Source: Sebaldella termitidis ATCC 33386 (GTDB taxonomy: Bacteria > Fusobacteriota > Fusobacteriia > Fusobacteriales > Leptotrichiaceae). Taken from it: 64,000 nt of DNA. A program made the position numbers and the translations under genes. Every line of letters starts with the position of its first letter. Positions within the stretch are counted from its first letter, which is position 1. The DNA lies in assembly GCF_000024405.1 (NCBI RefSeq), contig NC_013517.1, forward strand, positions 1,612,001 through 1,676,000. Reading direction: 5' to 3'. Under the pieces are notes generated by a model that worked only from the letters and a program-made list of their open reading frames with translations, ran no database searches and was not told the DNA's origin. This document shows, in pieces, positions 43,700 through 52,637 of the stretch.

Positions 43700-45406
43700 T
43701 TAAACCTCAATATTTACAAATCCGAATTTTTCAACATCAAAAAGTCCCATATCAGTTATTTTCAATTTTGGAATAACAGGGAGCGATAAAAATGACAAAG
43801 ATAAAAACGGACTAAAGTCACCGGTAAATCCAATCTGAATCAAAGCCTTATTCAGTTCTTCCAGTTTCTCAAGCACTTCAGCAACAGGCCGGGAAGTCAT
43901 GAGTCCGGCAGTTTCCAGCGGAAGCACGGCAAGAACATTGCCGTCGGCAACTACAGTAATACCTCCGTTCAGCTCTTTCAGTGTTTTTAATGCAAGTGAA
44001 AAATCTTCGTTATTATATCCTGCCATAATAAGATTATGTGAATCATGCCCTATAGTAGTGGCAATAACGCCCTTTTTTATTTTTAGGCCGTGTAATATAC
44101 CTCTGCCTACATTATTATTCTGCGGACTATGTCTTTCAACGATAAAAAGCTTTACTGCATCTTTTTTGCTGTCAGGAACAAAATTTCCGTTTTTATCAGT
44201 TTCTACATTCATAATATATTCATTGGTAAAAAGATTATTGGGAACAAGCCCTACAGCACGTATTTTATCTGAATTCAGCTTTATGTCCCAGCTTATATCT
44301 TCGGAAATAAAGATTTTATGGTCATTTATTTTCAAAAAATCTGATTTTGGATTTTCGTCTATTAATTTTCCATCTTTATAAACAGCTGAAACAGTAAAAT
44401 TCTCAAGATCATCCAGAATAACAAGATCAGCTTTCTTTCCCGGGGCTATTGCTCCTCTGTCATATAATTTATGAGCCTTTGCAGCATTATACGATCCCAT
44501 TTTTATGGCAAGAAGAGGATCAAGTCCGAAACTGACAGCCTTTCTTACACAATAGTCGATACTTCCTTCTTTTTCTATATCTATTATTTCCTTGTCATCA
44601 GTGCAGAAGCATATCAGATCATTATTTTTGTAATTGACATATTTTATGAGAGCCTCAAGATTTTTTGCAGCAGTGCCTTCTCTTATAAAAACATACATTC
44701 CCCGTTCTAATCGCAATTTCATCTCTTCATAAGTTTCGCACTCATGATCAGTTGTGATTCCGGCAGAAATGTAGGCATTTAATCCCTGAGCGCTGATAGA
44801 CGGTGCATGTCCGTCCACAGAAAGATTAAATGATTTGGCATCAAGTATTTTCTGTAAAAGATCAGCATCTGAGTCCAAAAGTCCCGGGTAATTCATTAGC
44901 TCTCCAAGCCCTAAAACTCTCGGATGTGAATAAAAATTCTTTAAATCGGCTGCTCTGAGAACTGCTCCCGAGCTTTCATAAGGAGTAGAGGGAACACATG
45001 AAGGAAGCATGACGAAAATATCAAGCTCAGTATTTTCAGTAGAATCTATCATATAACGGATTCCGTCAATTCCCATTACATTGGCTATTTCATGCGGATC
45101 TATGACAGCAGTGGTAATTCCGTGTTTCAAAAGTACAGTAGAAAAATTTTCCGGAATAATAAGAGAAGATTCTATATGTACATGTGCTTCGATCAAACCC
45201 GGAGAAACAAATTTTCCTTTAAGATCAATGACTTTTTTTGCATTATGGTACTTTCCGATACCGATAATCATATCGCCAAGAACAGCTATGTCGCCGTCAA
45301 TTACTTCAAGTGAAAAAACATCTATGATTTTTGCATTTTTAAATACTAAATCAGGAAGCTCTTTTTCAATTGCAGCATTGATTATTTCCGAGATATTCTT
45401 ATTCAT
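43700..45406 (-). CDS. ade: Adenine deaminase
   Basis: A 568-residue amidohydrolase that converts adenine to hypoxanthine and ammonia. The metal-binding motif 'SPGLIEAHVHIESSLI', 'TTAVIDPHEIANVMG', 'VDGHAPSISAQGLNAYISAG' with 'TTDHECETYEE', and 'CFCTDDKE' are those of the AdeC family; a C-terminal domain carries 'IATTIGHDSHNLIMAGYN' and 'MTSRPVAEV'. AGGAGGA precedes ATG. It lies 140 bases downstream of guaB in the same direction but after a terminator. With guaB and guaA it forms a purine conversion cluster (adenine to hypoxanthine; IMP to XMP to GMP). Confidence 0.95.
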   Translation of the reverse strand: MNKNISEIINAAIEKELPDLVFKNAKIIDVFSLEVIDGDIAVLGDMIIGIGKYHNAKKVIDLKGKFVSPGLIEAHVHIESSLIIPENFSTVLLKHGITTAVIDPHEIANVMGIDGIRYMIDSTENTELDIFVMLPSCVPSTPYESSGAVLRAADLKNFYSHPRVLGLGELMNYPGLLDSDADLLQKILDAKSFNLSVDGHAPSISAQGLNAYISAGITTDHECETYEEMKLRLERGMYVFIREGTAAKNLEALIKYVNYKNNDLICFCTDDKEIIDIEKEGSIDYCVRKAVSFGLDPLLAIKMGSYNAAKAHKLYDRGAIAPGKKADLVILDDLENFTVSAVYKDGKLIDENPKSDFLKINDHKIFISEDISWDIKLNSDKIRAVGLVPNNLFTNEYIMNVETDKNGNFVPDSKKDAVKLFIVERHSPQNNNVGRGILHGLKIKKGVIATTIGHDSHNLIMAGYNNEDFSLALKTLKELNGGITVVADGNVLAVLPLETAGLMTSRPVAEVLEKLEELNKALIQIGFTGDFSPFLSLSFLSLPVIPKLKITDMGLFDVEKFGFVNIEV

Positions 45407-45498
45407 ATTTCCTCCTACAGAATTTGCAGCTTTATAAGTACTGCGAAAAATTCAAAATATAAGTTTATTATAATCAAAAATTTTTATAAAAATTTTAT

Positions 45499-45535
45499 AA
45501 AAAAATATCTCTTTTTATTTTAGAGATATTTTTTT
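45499..45535 (-). terminator. Terminator of guaB
   Basis: AAAAAAATATCTC (45499-45511) and GAGATATTTTTTT (45523-45535) form a 13-base stem with tails suited to either direction; guaB ends 11 bases away. Confidence 0.85.
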
Positions 45536-45545
45536 GTGTGCATTA

Positions 45546-47006
45546 TTATTTTGAAGCCTGATAATTTGGGGCTTCCTTAGTAACTATTACATCATGAGGA
45601 TGACTTTCTTTTAATCCTGCATTGGTTATTTTTATGAATTTTGATTTGCTTTTCAGAGATTCGATATCCGGTGTGCCGCAATATCCCATACCTGAACGCA
45701 GTCCGCCGCAAAGCTGATAGATAGTATCTTTCAGTCTTCCTTTGAACGGTACCATAGATTCTATTCCTTCGGGAACCAGTTTTTCTGTGGCAGATTCCAG
45801 CTGAAAATAACGGTCTTTGCTTCCCCTTTTCATGGCAACCAAAGATCCCATACCAACATAAGTCTTGAATTTTCTTCCGTTAAAAAGAACTTCCTCACCC
45901 GGAGCTTCTTCTGTTCCGGCAAGAAGACTACCGAGCATAACACAATCAGCACCTGAAGCTATAGCTTTTACGATATCGCCTGAAAGTGTTATTCCTCCGT
46001 CTGCAATTACAGAAACTTCATGTTTTTTACAGTAATCATAAACCTCCATAACAGCGGAAACCTGAGGAACACCGACACCTGAAACCACTCTTGTAGTACA
46101 GATGGAACCGGGACCTATTCCTACTTTTACAGCATCTACCCCGGCCTTGATAAGATCAGCAGCAGCTTCTTTGGTAACAATATTTCCGCCGATAAGATCA
46201 AGCTTCGGGAATTTTTTTCTGATTTTCTTGATAGCTTCTACGACACCTTTTGAGTGACCGTGTGCAGAATCAACAGTAACCACATCCACACCTGCTTTTA
46301 CAAGGGCAGATATTCTGTCAACAGTGTCTTTTCCTATTCCTACCGCAGCACCCACTCTTAATCTTCCGTGTTCATCCTTTGCAGCATTGGGATAATTTAT
46401 TATATTATCAATATCTTTTATGGTAATAAGACCTTTCAGCTTATTATTCTTAACAATCGGAAGTTTTTCGATTCTGTGTTCAAGAAGAATTTGTTTTGCT
46501 TCCTCAAGGGTAGTTCCTACAGGAGCAGTAACAAGGTTTTCCTTTGTCATAATATCTTTTACTTTTATAGTAAGGTCATCTCTGTATTTTAGATCACGGT
46601 TAGTAATAATCCCAATAAGAGAACCGTCTTTTTCTATAACAGGAAGACCGGAAATTTTGTAATGTTTCAAAAGCTCGTTTGCTTCACGAAGAGTAGCATT
46701 TTTTGTTAGTGTGACAGGATTGGCTATCATTCCGCTTTCATATCTCTTTACTTTTTCTACTTCCTCTGCCTGTCTTTCTATAGTCATATTTTTGTGTATA
46801 AAACCTATTCCGCCTTCACGTGCAATAGCTATTGCCAGTTCTGACTCAGTAACAGTATCCATTGCGGCACTGAGGATCGGAACGTTAAGCTCTATGTTTT
46901 TAGTAAGTCTAGTTTTTAGTGAAACTTCATGGGGCAGAACTGAGGAAGCCTGCGGAACCAGTAATACATCATCAAATGTTAAGCCTTCGCCAATAATTGT
47001 AGCCAT
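45546..47006 (-). CDS. guaB: Inosine-5'-monophosphate dehydrogenase
   Basis: A 486-residue enzyme that oxidises IMP to XMP with NAD, the committed step of GMP synthesis. '[20 protein letters not shown]' starts the TIM barrel; two CBS domains are inserted at about residues 93-205 ('[13 protein letters not shown]', '[12 protein letters not shown]'); '[20 protein letters not shown]' carries the catalytic Cys; 'YRGMGS'-type flap is '[20 protein letters not shown]'. AGGAGGT precedes ATG. It follows guaA by 142 bases that contain hairpins, so it may be partly co-transcribed. Confidence 0.97.
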   Translation of the reverse strand: MATIIGEGLTFDDVLLVPQASSVLPHEVSLKTRLTKNIELNVPILSAAMDTVTESELAIAIAREGGIGFIHKNMTIERQAEEVEKVKRYESGMIANPVTLTKNATLREANELLKHYKISGLPVIEKDGSLIGIITNRDLKYRDDLTIKVKDIMTKENLVTAPVGTTLEEAKQILLEHRIEKLPIVKNNKLKGLITIKDIDNIINYPNAAKDEHGRLRVGAAVGIGKDTVDRISALVKAGVDVVTVDSAHGHSKGVVEAIKKIRKKFPKLDLIGGNIVTKEAAADLIKAGVDAVKVGIGPGSICTTRVVSGVGVPQVSAVMEVYDYCKKHEVSVIADGGITLSGDIVKAIASGADCVMLGSLLAGTEEAPGEEVLFNGRKFKTYVGMGSLVAMKRGSKDRYFQLESATEKLVPEGIESMVPFKGRLKDTIYQLCGGLRSGMGYCGTPDIESLKSKSKFIKITNAGLKESHPHDVIVTKEAPNYQASK

Positions 47007-47109
47007 TTTTTATTACCTCCTAGAATATAATATTTTTTGTTTTAATTTGATTTGGCGAACTGTATAAAATATAACAGTTCAAAAGCCCCCAATTTATCTG
47101 ATTTAAACA

Positions 47110-47141
47110 ATCAGAAGGCAGCTTTTCCGGCTCCTTCTGAT
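47110..47141 (-). terminator. Hairpin behind guaA, probable terminator
   Basis: ATCAGAAGG (47110-47118) and CCTTCTGAT (47133-47141) form a nine-base stem extended by AGC/GCT. On the minus strand the following TTGTTTAAAT is a weak T-run, so termination may be partial. A second hairpin, GAACTGT/ACAGTTC, lies at about 47053-47076. Confidence 0.6.
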
Positions 47142-47148
47142 ATTTACA

Positions 47149-48687
47149 TTACTCCCACTCAATTGTCGCAGGCGGCTTAGATGAGATATCATAAACTACC
47201 CTGTTAATTCCGTTTACCTTATTTATAATTTTATTTGAAATATTTTCCAAAAATTCATATGGAAGCTTTGACCATGTAGCTGTCATAAAATCAGTAGTAT
47301 TTACGGATCTTATAACTGCCGTGTATTCATATGTTCTCTGATCTCCCATAACTCCTACGGACTTCACCGGAAGAAGGGCAACGAATGCCTGGCTTACTTT
47401 TCCGTAATAATCCTTGGCAATAAGCTCCTCAATAAAAATATTATCAGCTTCCTGAAGTATTTTTACCTTTTCTTCCGTTACTTCGCCAATAACTCTTATT
47501 CCAAGTCCCGGTCCCGGAAAAGGATGTCTGTTTACTACAAAATGCGGAAGTCCGAGCTCAGCACCTACTTTTCTTACTTCGTCTTTAAAAAGCTCTTTCA
47601 GAGGCTCTAAAAGCTCGAAAGCAAGGTCTTCAGGAAGTCCGCCTACATTATGATGAGATTTTATAGTATGTGACGGTCCTTTTATAGACTGTGATTCTAT
47701 TACATCAGGATAGATCGTCCCCTGTGCAAGAAACTTGGCACCTTTTAGCTTATATGTTTCTTCATTGAAAATCTCTATAAATTCATGACCGATTATTTTT
47801 CTTTTTTGTTCAGGCTCGTCAGCGCCCTTTAATTTTTCAAAAAATCTATTTTTAGCATCTACAAATTTAATGTCAAGATCAAAGTGTTCCTTATAATATT
47901 CCAGAACTTTTTTAGCTTCATCTTTTCTTAGGAGCCCTGTATCCACGAAAATGCATGTAAGCTGTTTTCCTATGGCATTATTAATCAGGACAGCAGCAAC
48001 AGATGAATCAACACCGCCGGATAATCCCAGTATAACTTTGTCGTCTTTTACAATTTGTTTTATTTTTTCTGTTTCTTCCTCTATGAAGCTTTTTATTATC
48101 CAGTTTTTTTCACATTTACAAATGTTAAAAATAAAATTTTCTAAAATTTCTTTTCCAAAAATTGAATGTGATACCTCGGGATGGAATTGGAGCGCATAAA
48201 TATTATTATCATTCATTATTGCAGCTGAACATGAAGATGTTCTGGCTATTTCCCTGAATCCTTCGGGAAGCTTAGTAATGTGGTCGCCGTGACTCATCCA
48301 GATCTGCGAATTCTGCTTTACGTTTTTGAATAAAGGATTTTTTTCATCCAGAATTTCAAGCGACGCTTTTCCGAATTCTTTAGTTTCGGCTCTTTCCACA
48401 CTTCCTCCGTTCAGATGGGCGATCAGCTGCATTCCGTAACAGATACCTAGGACAGGAAGACCGGCAAAGAACAGTTCTTTTTCTACAGCAGGTGAATTTT
48501 CCTCATAGACAGATTCAGGACCGCCTGAGAGTATAACACCCGTGATAAAATCTTTTTCCTCGGATATTTGTTTTAGAACCTGCGAATGATGTACAATTTC
48601 ACAGTAAACTTCCATTTCTCTGATTCTTCTGGCAATCAGCTGACTGTACTGAGAACCGAAGTCAACAATCAAAATTTTCTTTTTCAT
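47149..48687 (-). CDS. guaA: GMP synthase (glutamine-hydrolysing)
   Basis: A 512-residue enzyme that aminates XMP to GMP. The class I glutamine amidotransferase domain (about 1-190) has 'VLGICYGMQLIAH' with the nucleophilic Cys and 'ALQFHPEVSHS' with the His; the ATP pyrophosphatase domain has the P-loop 'VILGLSGGVDSSVAAVLI', and the dimerisation domain ends in 'DISSKPPATIEWE'. An AAGGAGA SD is present. Its leader carries a guanine riboswitch with a terminator, so guanine excess should shut it off. Confidence 0.97.
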   Translation of the reverse strand: MKKKILIVDFGSQYSQLIARRIREMEVYCEIVHHSQVLKQISEEKDFITGVILSGGPESVYEENSPAVEKELFFAGLPVLGICYGMQLIAHLNGGSVERAETKEFGKASLEILDEKNPLFKNVKQNSQIWMSHGDHITKLPEGFREIARTSSCSAAIMNDNNIYALQFHPEVSHSIFGKEILENFIFNICKCEKNWIIKSFIEEETEKIKQIVKDDKVILGLSGGVDSSVAAVLINNAIGKQLTCIFVDTGLLRKDEAKKVLEYYKEHFDLDIKFVDAKNRFFEKLKGADEPEQKRKIIGHEFIEIFNEETYKLKGAKFLAQGTIYPDVIESQSIKGPSHTIKSHHNVGGLPEDLAFELLEPLKELFKDEVRKVGAELGLPHFVVNRHPFPGPGLGIRVIGEVTEEKVKILQEADNIFIEELIAKDYYGKVSQAFVALLPVKSVGVMGDQRTYEYTAVIRSVNTTDFMTATWSKLPYEFLENISNKIINKVNGINRVVYDISSKPPATIEWE

Positions 48688-48710
48688 TTAATATCTCCTT
48701 TCGCATATAT

Positions 48711-48840
48711 AAAAAAACTTACACTTAAATTAAAAAAACTTTTAAGAGTGTAAGCTAAAAAAAACAATTTAGTTTCACCCATAGCAGCTGATTTCAGGTC
48801 AGCTATAGAGACACCGGACCATATTACCGGCTTATATGGC
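48711..48840 (-). promoter_or_regulatory. Guanine riboswitch with terminator, upstream of guaA
   Basis: On the minus strand (48840 to 48778) P1 CCATA/TATGG encloses two hairpins. Loop 2 holds ATATGG, loop 3 CCTGAAA, J2/3 reads TCTCTAT and J3/1 GCTATGG, matching the purine aptamer. A C at the base-pairing position of J3/1 predicts guanine rather than adenine specificity; the only notable change is C for U at the flipped-out J2/3 position. The expression platform is CTTACACT...AGTGTAAG (48718-48754) followed by seven T's, a terminator just before the guaA SD. Confidence 0.9.
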
Positions 48841-49195
48841 TTTCAAATTTTGTATATTTGAGTTATTATATATAATTTATATGGGTAAGTCAAATAAATT
48901 ATATATTAATTTTCAAATATTGGCAAATACTATTTATAGAGGTAATATAAAACAGATGTTATATAAACAGATTACAGTATAATAAATCATATCTAAGAAT
49001 AAGTTACATTAATCATTAAATGTTTGGAACCAAGTTTTTATATATACAGTAGAGCGTACAATAACTCTAAAGCCCCTAAAAAAAGAAAAAATTTTTTTTA
49101 AAGTCAAAGTTTTTAAAGTAATTGTTAACATTGAAGTTGACATAGTGACAATTAATCACATATATAATAAATGGGGGCGAAAATAATAAAAAAAC
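48841..49195. other. Intergenic region between guaA leader and hup
   Basis: It should hold the guaA promoter on the minus strand. On the plus strand a second possible hup promoter has TTGACA at 49137-49142 and TATAAT at 49163-49168, but a 20-base spacer. An imperfect GTGA/TCAC dyad lies at 49146-49160. No gene is seen. Confidence 0.4.
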
Positions 49196-49223
49196 TTGAC
49201 AAAATCTGAAAAATGGCTAAAAT
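49196..49223 (+). promoter_or_regulatory. Promoter of the HU gene
   Basis: TTGACA (49196-49201), a 16-base spacer and TAAAAT (49218-49223), about 35 bases before the ATG. Confidence 0.7.
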
Positions 49224-49261
49224 AGTAGTGATATTATATTTGTTTATTAAGGAGGAAAAAA

Positions 49262-49537
49262 ATGTCAAAAAAAGAATTTATTGAGGCTTACGCAAAATCA
49301 ACAGGTGAAACTAAAAAAAGATCTGAGGAGTTAGTAAACGCTTTCTTAGAAACTGTAGAAAAAACTTTAGTTAAAGGGAATCCTGTACAATTCGTAGGAT
49401 GGGGAACTTTTGGAGTTCAAAAAAGAGCTGCAAGAAAAGGAAGAAACCCACAAACTGGAAAAGAAATCAAAATTGCTGCTAAAAAAGTAGTAAAATTCAA
49501 AGTTGGAAAAAAATTAGCTGATAAAGTTGCAAAATAG
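49262..49537 (+). CDS. hup: DNA-binding protein HU
   Basis: A 91-residue histone-like protein that bends DNA and compacts the nucleoid. 'MSKKEFIEAYAKSTGETKKR' forms the helical dimer part, and the beta-arm region 'GWGTFGVQKRAARKGRNPQT' followed by 'GKEIKIAAKKVVKFKVGKKL' is the HU/IHF signature. AAGGAGG lies six bases before the ATG. Codon use is biased toward a few codons, as expected for an abundant protein. Monocistronic with a strong promoter and terminator. Confidence 0.97.
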   Translation: MSKKEFIEAYAKSTGETKKRSEELVNAFLETVEKTLVKGNPVQFVGWGTFGVQKRAARKGRNPQTGKEIKIAAKKVVKFKVGKKLADKVAK

Positions 49538-49566
49538 TAAAAAATATTAGTATAGTGTTCAAGAAG

Positions 49567-49597
49567 ACTGTAGATTAATACTCTACAGTTTTTTTTG
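49567..49597 (+). terminator. Terminator of hup
   Basis: ACTGTAGA (49567-49574) and TCTACAGT (49582-49589) pair and are followed by TTTTTTT. Confidence 0.85.
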
Positions 49598-49636
49598 TAT
49601 AACTAAAGTTGGTTTTTTAACTATTTTTAATTATAA

Positions 49637-49677
49637 AAAGGACTGTATCAAAAAAATTTAATACAATCCCTTTTAGA
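49637..49677 (-). terminator. Terminator of the alcohol dehydrogenase gene
   Basis: AAAAGGACTGTAT and ATACAATCCCTTTT (about 49637-49676) form an imperfect stem just beyond the minus-strand stop codon. Confidence 0.55.
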
Positions 49678-49683
49678 TTCTGG

Positions 49684-50856
49684 TCATGCTTTCATACTTT
49701 CTTTTAAAATACTGATAATTTCCTCATGATTAAGTACCTTGTAACCGCCCTCCAGAATAAAAGAACTCTTTGCAATACCATCAAGCATATCTTCAGTAAC
49801 ACCTAATTCTTTGATACTCATCACAAGACCTATTTCCTTCATCCATTTTTCCATACAGGCAAGACCTTCATTGGCAATCTGTACGTCACTTTTACCTTCT
49901 GCATTAATATTCCATACATTTACAGCAAAACGCTTAAATTTTTCAATACCGTAAGGCATAATGTATTTATAATAAGGAATTGATATTGCTGAAAGTGTCA
50001 TTCCATGCGTTGCATCAGTATAGGCACCCACTGACTGACCAATCATATGTACCATCCAGTCAGTAGATTTTCCTTTGGCAATAAGAGTATTTAATGCCCA
50101 TGTAGAAATCCACATAATATTGCTCCTTGCTTCATAATCATCAGGCTTTTTCACCGCAATTTCTGAAGAATGAATAAGCGATTTCAGCAGACCCTCCATA
50201 ATATAATCAGAGGTATTATCATCAGTACCGGAAAAATACTGCTCAAGAATATGAGACATAATATCAAAAAATCCCGCAGTCATTTGATATTTTGGCAGAG
50301 TAAATGTGTAAACCGGATTCATAATAGAAAATTTTGGAAATACATTCTCGCCAAATACATGACCTATTTTCAGCTTACTGTCATGGTTGGTGATAACAGT
50401 ACCGCCGTTCATTTCAGAGCCTGTTCCTGCCATTGTCAAAACACAGCCCACAGGAATAATTTTGTTATCAACATCTTCCATACGAAGAAAAAATTTCTCC
50501 CACGGATCATCCTCGCAGTAAACAGAAACAGAAACAGCCTTTGCATAATCACAGACAGAGCCGCCGCCCACTGCCAAAATAAAATCAACATTACCTTTTT
50601 TTGCTCTTAACCAGCCCTCGTATAGTTTTTCAACGGTAGGATTAGGCATAACCCCGGCATCTTCAAAAATCTCTTTATTATTAGCTTTAAGAATTTTTAT
50701 AACTTCATCATAAATGCCGTTTTTTTTGATCGACCCGCTGCCATAAACCAGCAGTACATTCTTTCCATATTTAGGAAGCTCTTCATTTAGACCATTAAGA
50801 GAATCTTTTCCAAAATAGAGTTTTGTCGGGTTTGAATAAGTAAAATTTCCTAACAT
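49684..50856 (-). CDS. Iron-containing alcohol dehydrogenase (YqhD/BDH type)
   Basis: A 390-residue group III alcohol dehydrogenase. 'YSNPTKLYFGKDSLNGL' is the usual N-terminus of the YqhD/butanol dehydrogenase branch, 'ILAVGGGSVCDYAKA' is the cofactor motif G-G-G-S, 'TMAGTGSEMNGGTVITN' follows, and the metal ligands are the Asp/His of 'GFFDIMSHILEQYFSG' and the His of 'DATHGMTLSAISIPYY'. The branch reduces aldehydes with NADPH. AGGAGGA precedes ATG. It is divergent from a MerR-family gene and its promoter has the 19-base spacer and dyad of MerR-activated promoters, pointing to induction by reactive aldehydes or related electrophiles. Confidence 0.92.
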   Translation of the reverse strand: MLGNFTYSNPTKLYFGKDSLNGLNEELPKYGKNVLLVYGSGSIKKNGIYDEVIKILKANNKEIFEDAGVMPNPTVEKLYEGWLRAKKGNVDFILAVGGGSVCDYAKAVSVSVYCEDDPWEKFFLRMEDVDNKIIPVGCVLTMAGTGSEMNGGTVITNHDSKLKIGHVFGENVFPKFSIMNPVYTFTLPKYQMTAGFFDIMSHILEQYFSGTDDNTSDYIMEGLLKSLIHSSEIAVKKPDDYEARSNIMWISTWALNTLIAKGKSTDWMVHMIGQSVGAYTDATHGMTLSAISIPYYKYIMPYGIEKFKRFAVNVWNINAEGKSDVQIANEGLACMEKWMKEIGLVMSIKELGVTEDMLDGIAKSSFILEGGYKVLNHEEIISILKESMKA

Positions 50857-50945
50857 AATATTTTTTCCTCCTGATTTTTCTTTATTGACGCTTTCTTGTT
50901 TGTAGCATTTACTTAAATATGCTACAATATTTGAAGCTTGATATA

Positions 50946-50992
50946 ATTGTACAACTTAAAGTTAACTTTAAGTCAACAAAATTTTTTATAAT
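50946..50992. promoter_or_regulatory. MerR-type operator and divergent promoters
   Basis: For the dehydrogenase (minus strand) TTGACT (50971-50976) and TACAAT (50946-50951) are separated by 19 bases, the overlong spacer of MerR-activated promoters. The spacer is filled by the palindrome CTTAAAGTTAACTTTAAG (50955-50972). For the regulator (plus strand) TATAAT (50987-50992) lies 14 bases beyond the dyad, so binding would also repress the regulator gene. The half-site CTTAAAG agrees with what I remember of the Bacillus AdhR site. Confidence 0.85.
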
Positions 50993-51014
50993 TTGTATAA
51001 GGAGGTAAATTAGC

Positions 51015-51470
51015 ATGTCATATAGTATAGGGGAAATATCAAAAATGATGAATGTTGCACCTTCAACACTTCGTTATTATGAAAAAGAAGGGTTACTTCC
51101 GTTTATAAAACGCTCTGAGAGCGGCATTCGTGTATTTGGAGAATCGGATTTCGGATGGTTTTCTATTATACATTGTCTGAAACAAGCCGGAATGTCTATA
51201 AAAGATATTAAAAAATATATGGATATGATAGCAGAAGGAGATTCAAGCATTGGAGAACGTCTGGATATTTTTGAAAAGCAGCGTGTAAAAGTAGAAAGAC
51301 AAATAAAGGAATTGAACCAAATTCGCGAAGTATTGGAATATAAGTGCTGGTATTATGAAACAGCAAAAGAAATCGGGTCAGTTGATGCAGTTGAGAATAT
51401 GAAAACAGAGGATATGCCTGATAAATATGCACGTATAAAAGAAAAATTAAGCGGTTTGAAACTAAAATGA
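51015..51470 (+). CDS. MerR-family regulator (AdhR/NmlR-like)
   Basis: A 151-residue MerR regulator. 'SIGEISKMMNVAPSTLRYYE' with 'KEGLLPFIKRSESGIRVFGE' is the winged helix-turn-helix; 'LKQAGMSIKDIKKYMDMIAE' and a long coiled coil ('KQRVKVERQIKELNQIREVL') form the dimer helix. A single Cys lies in 'EYKCWYYETAKE', close to the place where AdhR/NmlR proteins have their redox-active Cys. AAGGAGGT precedes ATG. Divergence from the alcohol dehydrogenase and the shared operator make that gene the obvious target. Confidence 0.9.
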   Translation: MSYSIGEISKMMNVAPSTLRYYEKEGLLPFIKRSESGIRVFGESDFGWFSIIHCLKQAGMSIKDIKKYMDMIAEGDSSIGERLDIFEKQRVKVERQIKELNQIREVLEYKCWYYETAKEIGSVDAVENMKTEDMPDKYARIKEKLSGLKLK

Positions 51471-51499
51471 TTTTTTATAATAAATTTTTCATAAGAATT

Positions 51500-51525
51500 G
51501 ACTGGTATATTTCCGGTCTTTTTTC
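51500..51525 (+). terminator. Terminator of the MerR gene
   Basis: GACTGG (51500-51505) and CCGGTC (51513-51518) pair with one G-T pair, followed by TTTTTTC. Confidence 0.6.
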
Positions 51526-51607
51526 ATATATTACTGCTAAACGTATTTTTTTCTCTTTTGACATGTTTGTTTCTGTACTGATCATTCCAGAGAATACAGC
51601 ATAAAAA

Positions 51608-51637
51608 TTGGACAATTCCTTCTGAATATATTATAAT
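51608..51637 (+). promoter_or_regulatory. Promoter of the RNase-inhibitor-lol operon
   Basis: TTGGAC (51608-51613), an 18-base spacer and TATAAT (51632-51637), giving a leader of about 90 bases. Confidence 0.55.
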
Positions 51638-51736
51638 TTATAATATTTAAATATTTCGGTGCCGGAAAATTAAGACTGCCGGAATAAGAAAAAAAATTCA
51701 GAAAAAGGACAAAATTCATTATATTGAGGAGATAAA

Positions 51737-52324
51737 ATGAAAAAGTTAATTTTAGTTATAAGTGCACTGCTTCTTTTACTTATAGGAGGTTTTTATTTTT
51801 GGGATTTGAGAAATGAAGTGTCTGAAATAAAAGCAGCAGTAACAGAGCAGGCTGAAAATACCAATGCTGAAAAGAAGAATATCAAAGAAACAGCGGAGGA
51901 GAGTAAAGAGGAGATAAAAGAAAATATAAAAAGAGAAACTGAGCCAAAAAACAATATGGCAGAAAAAAAGAGCATACAGAATAACCAAAGCATAGATGCT
52001 CTTACAGAAGAAAAAATAGTAACGGATTATCTGAAAGAAAACGGAGAGCTTCCTGAATATTATATAACAAAAAAAGAAGCACAGAGAGAAGGCTGGGTTG
52101 CCAAAGAGGGAAATTTATGCGATGTGCTTCCGGGAAGGGCAATCGGCGGTGACATCTTTACTAACAGAGAAAAAACTCTTCCTGTAAAAAAGGGAAGAAT
52201 CTGGTATGAAGCAGATATAAACTACGACTGCGGAAGAAGAAATGCCCGAAGAGTTGTTTATTCAAATGACGGATTAATATTTGTTACCCATGATCATTAC
52301 AAAAATTTTGAAGAAATAAAATAG
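51737..52324 (+). CDS. Barnase-like guanyl-specific ribonuclease with export/anchor segment
   Basis: A 195-residue protein. Residues 3-21 are a hydrophobic signal or membrane anchor; residues 25-85 are a charged helical, probably coiled-coil linker; residues about 88-195 are a microbial RNase domain close to barnase: 'DYLKENGELPEYYITKKEAQ', 'EGWVAKEGNLCDVLPGRAIG', 'GDIFTNREKTLP', 'IWYEADINYDCG' and 'ARRVVYSNDGLIFVTHDHYK'. The barnase catalytic residues K27, E73, R87 and H102 correspond to K112, E158, R172 and H187, so it should be active. There is no lipobox; whether the anchor is cleaved is unclear. The gene is immediately followed by a barstar-like inhibitor gene. Confidence 0.9.
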   Translation: MKKLILVISALLLLLIGGFYFWDLRNEVSEIKAAVTEQAENTNAEKKNIKETAEESKEEIKENIKRETEPKNNMAEKKSIQNNQSIDALTEEKIVTDYLKENGELPEYYITKKEAQREGWVAKEGNLCDVLPGRAIGGDIFTNREKTLPVKKGRIWYEADINYDCGRRNARRVVYSNDGLIFVTHDHYKNFEEIK

Positions 52325-52349
52325 CTTAATAAAAGTGCAGGTTTTGAAT

Positions 52350-52637
52350 ATGAATAATATAGTTATTGATTTTAAAAATATAAACAGCAGAAAAGATTTT
52401 TATCTGCAGTTAAGAAAAAAATGTGAGCTTCCCGAATATTTTGGCGATAATCTTGATGCATTGTGGGATGTACTTACAAGCGGGGAACTGGACTTTCCTC
52501 TTACGATTTCATTTACCAATTTTAATAAAAATAAAAACGGGTTTTACAGGGATCTTTATGAGCTTCTGAAAGATGCTGAAAAGGAAACAGAAAAAAACAT
52601 TATTTTTAAAATAAACAGAGGAGAAAATAAATGGTAG
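52350..52637 (+). CDS. Barstar-like ribonuclease inhibitor
   Basis: A 95-residue cytoplasmic inhibitor. 'LPEYFGDNLDALWDVLTSG' is the barnase-binding helix of the barstar family; D36, W39 and D40 correspond to barstar D35, W38 and D39, which plug the RNase active site. ATG 52350 is preferred because GCAGG lies eight bases upstream and the barstar N-terminus aligns from there; a GTG at 52335 is possible. It lies 25 bases after the RNase gene, and its 3' end overlaps the lolC/E gene by seven bases, so inhibitor and transporter are translationally linked. Confidence 0.9.
   Translation: MNNIVIDFKNINSRKDFYLQLRKKCELPEYFGDNLDALWDVLTSGELDFPLTISFTNFNKNKNGFYRDLYELLKDAEKETEKNIIFKINRGENKW

Noticed and set aside
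49137-49168. Second promoter for hup with an overlapping CRP-like dyad
   Set aside because: Spacer of 20 bases and an off-length dyad (seven-base centre) make it weaker than the promoter at 49196-49223; kept only as a note.
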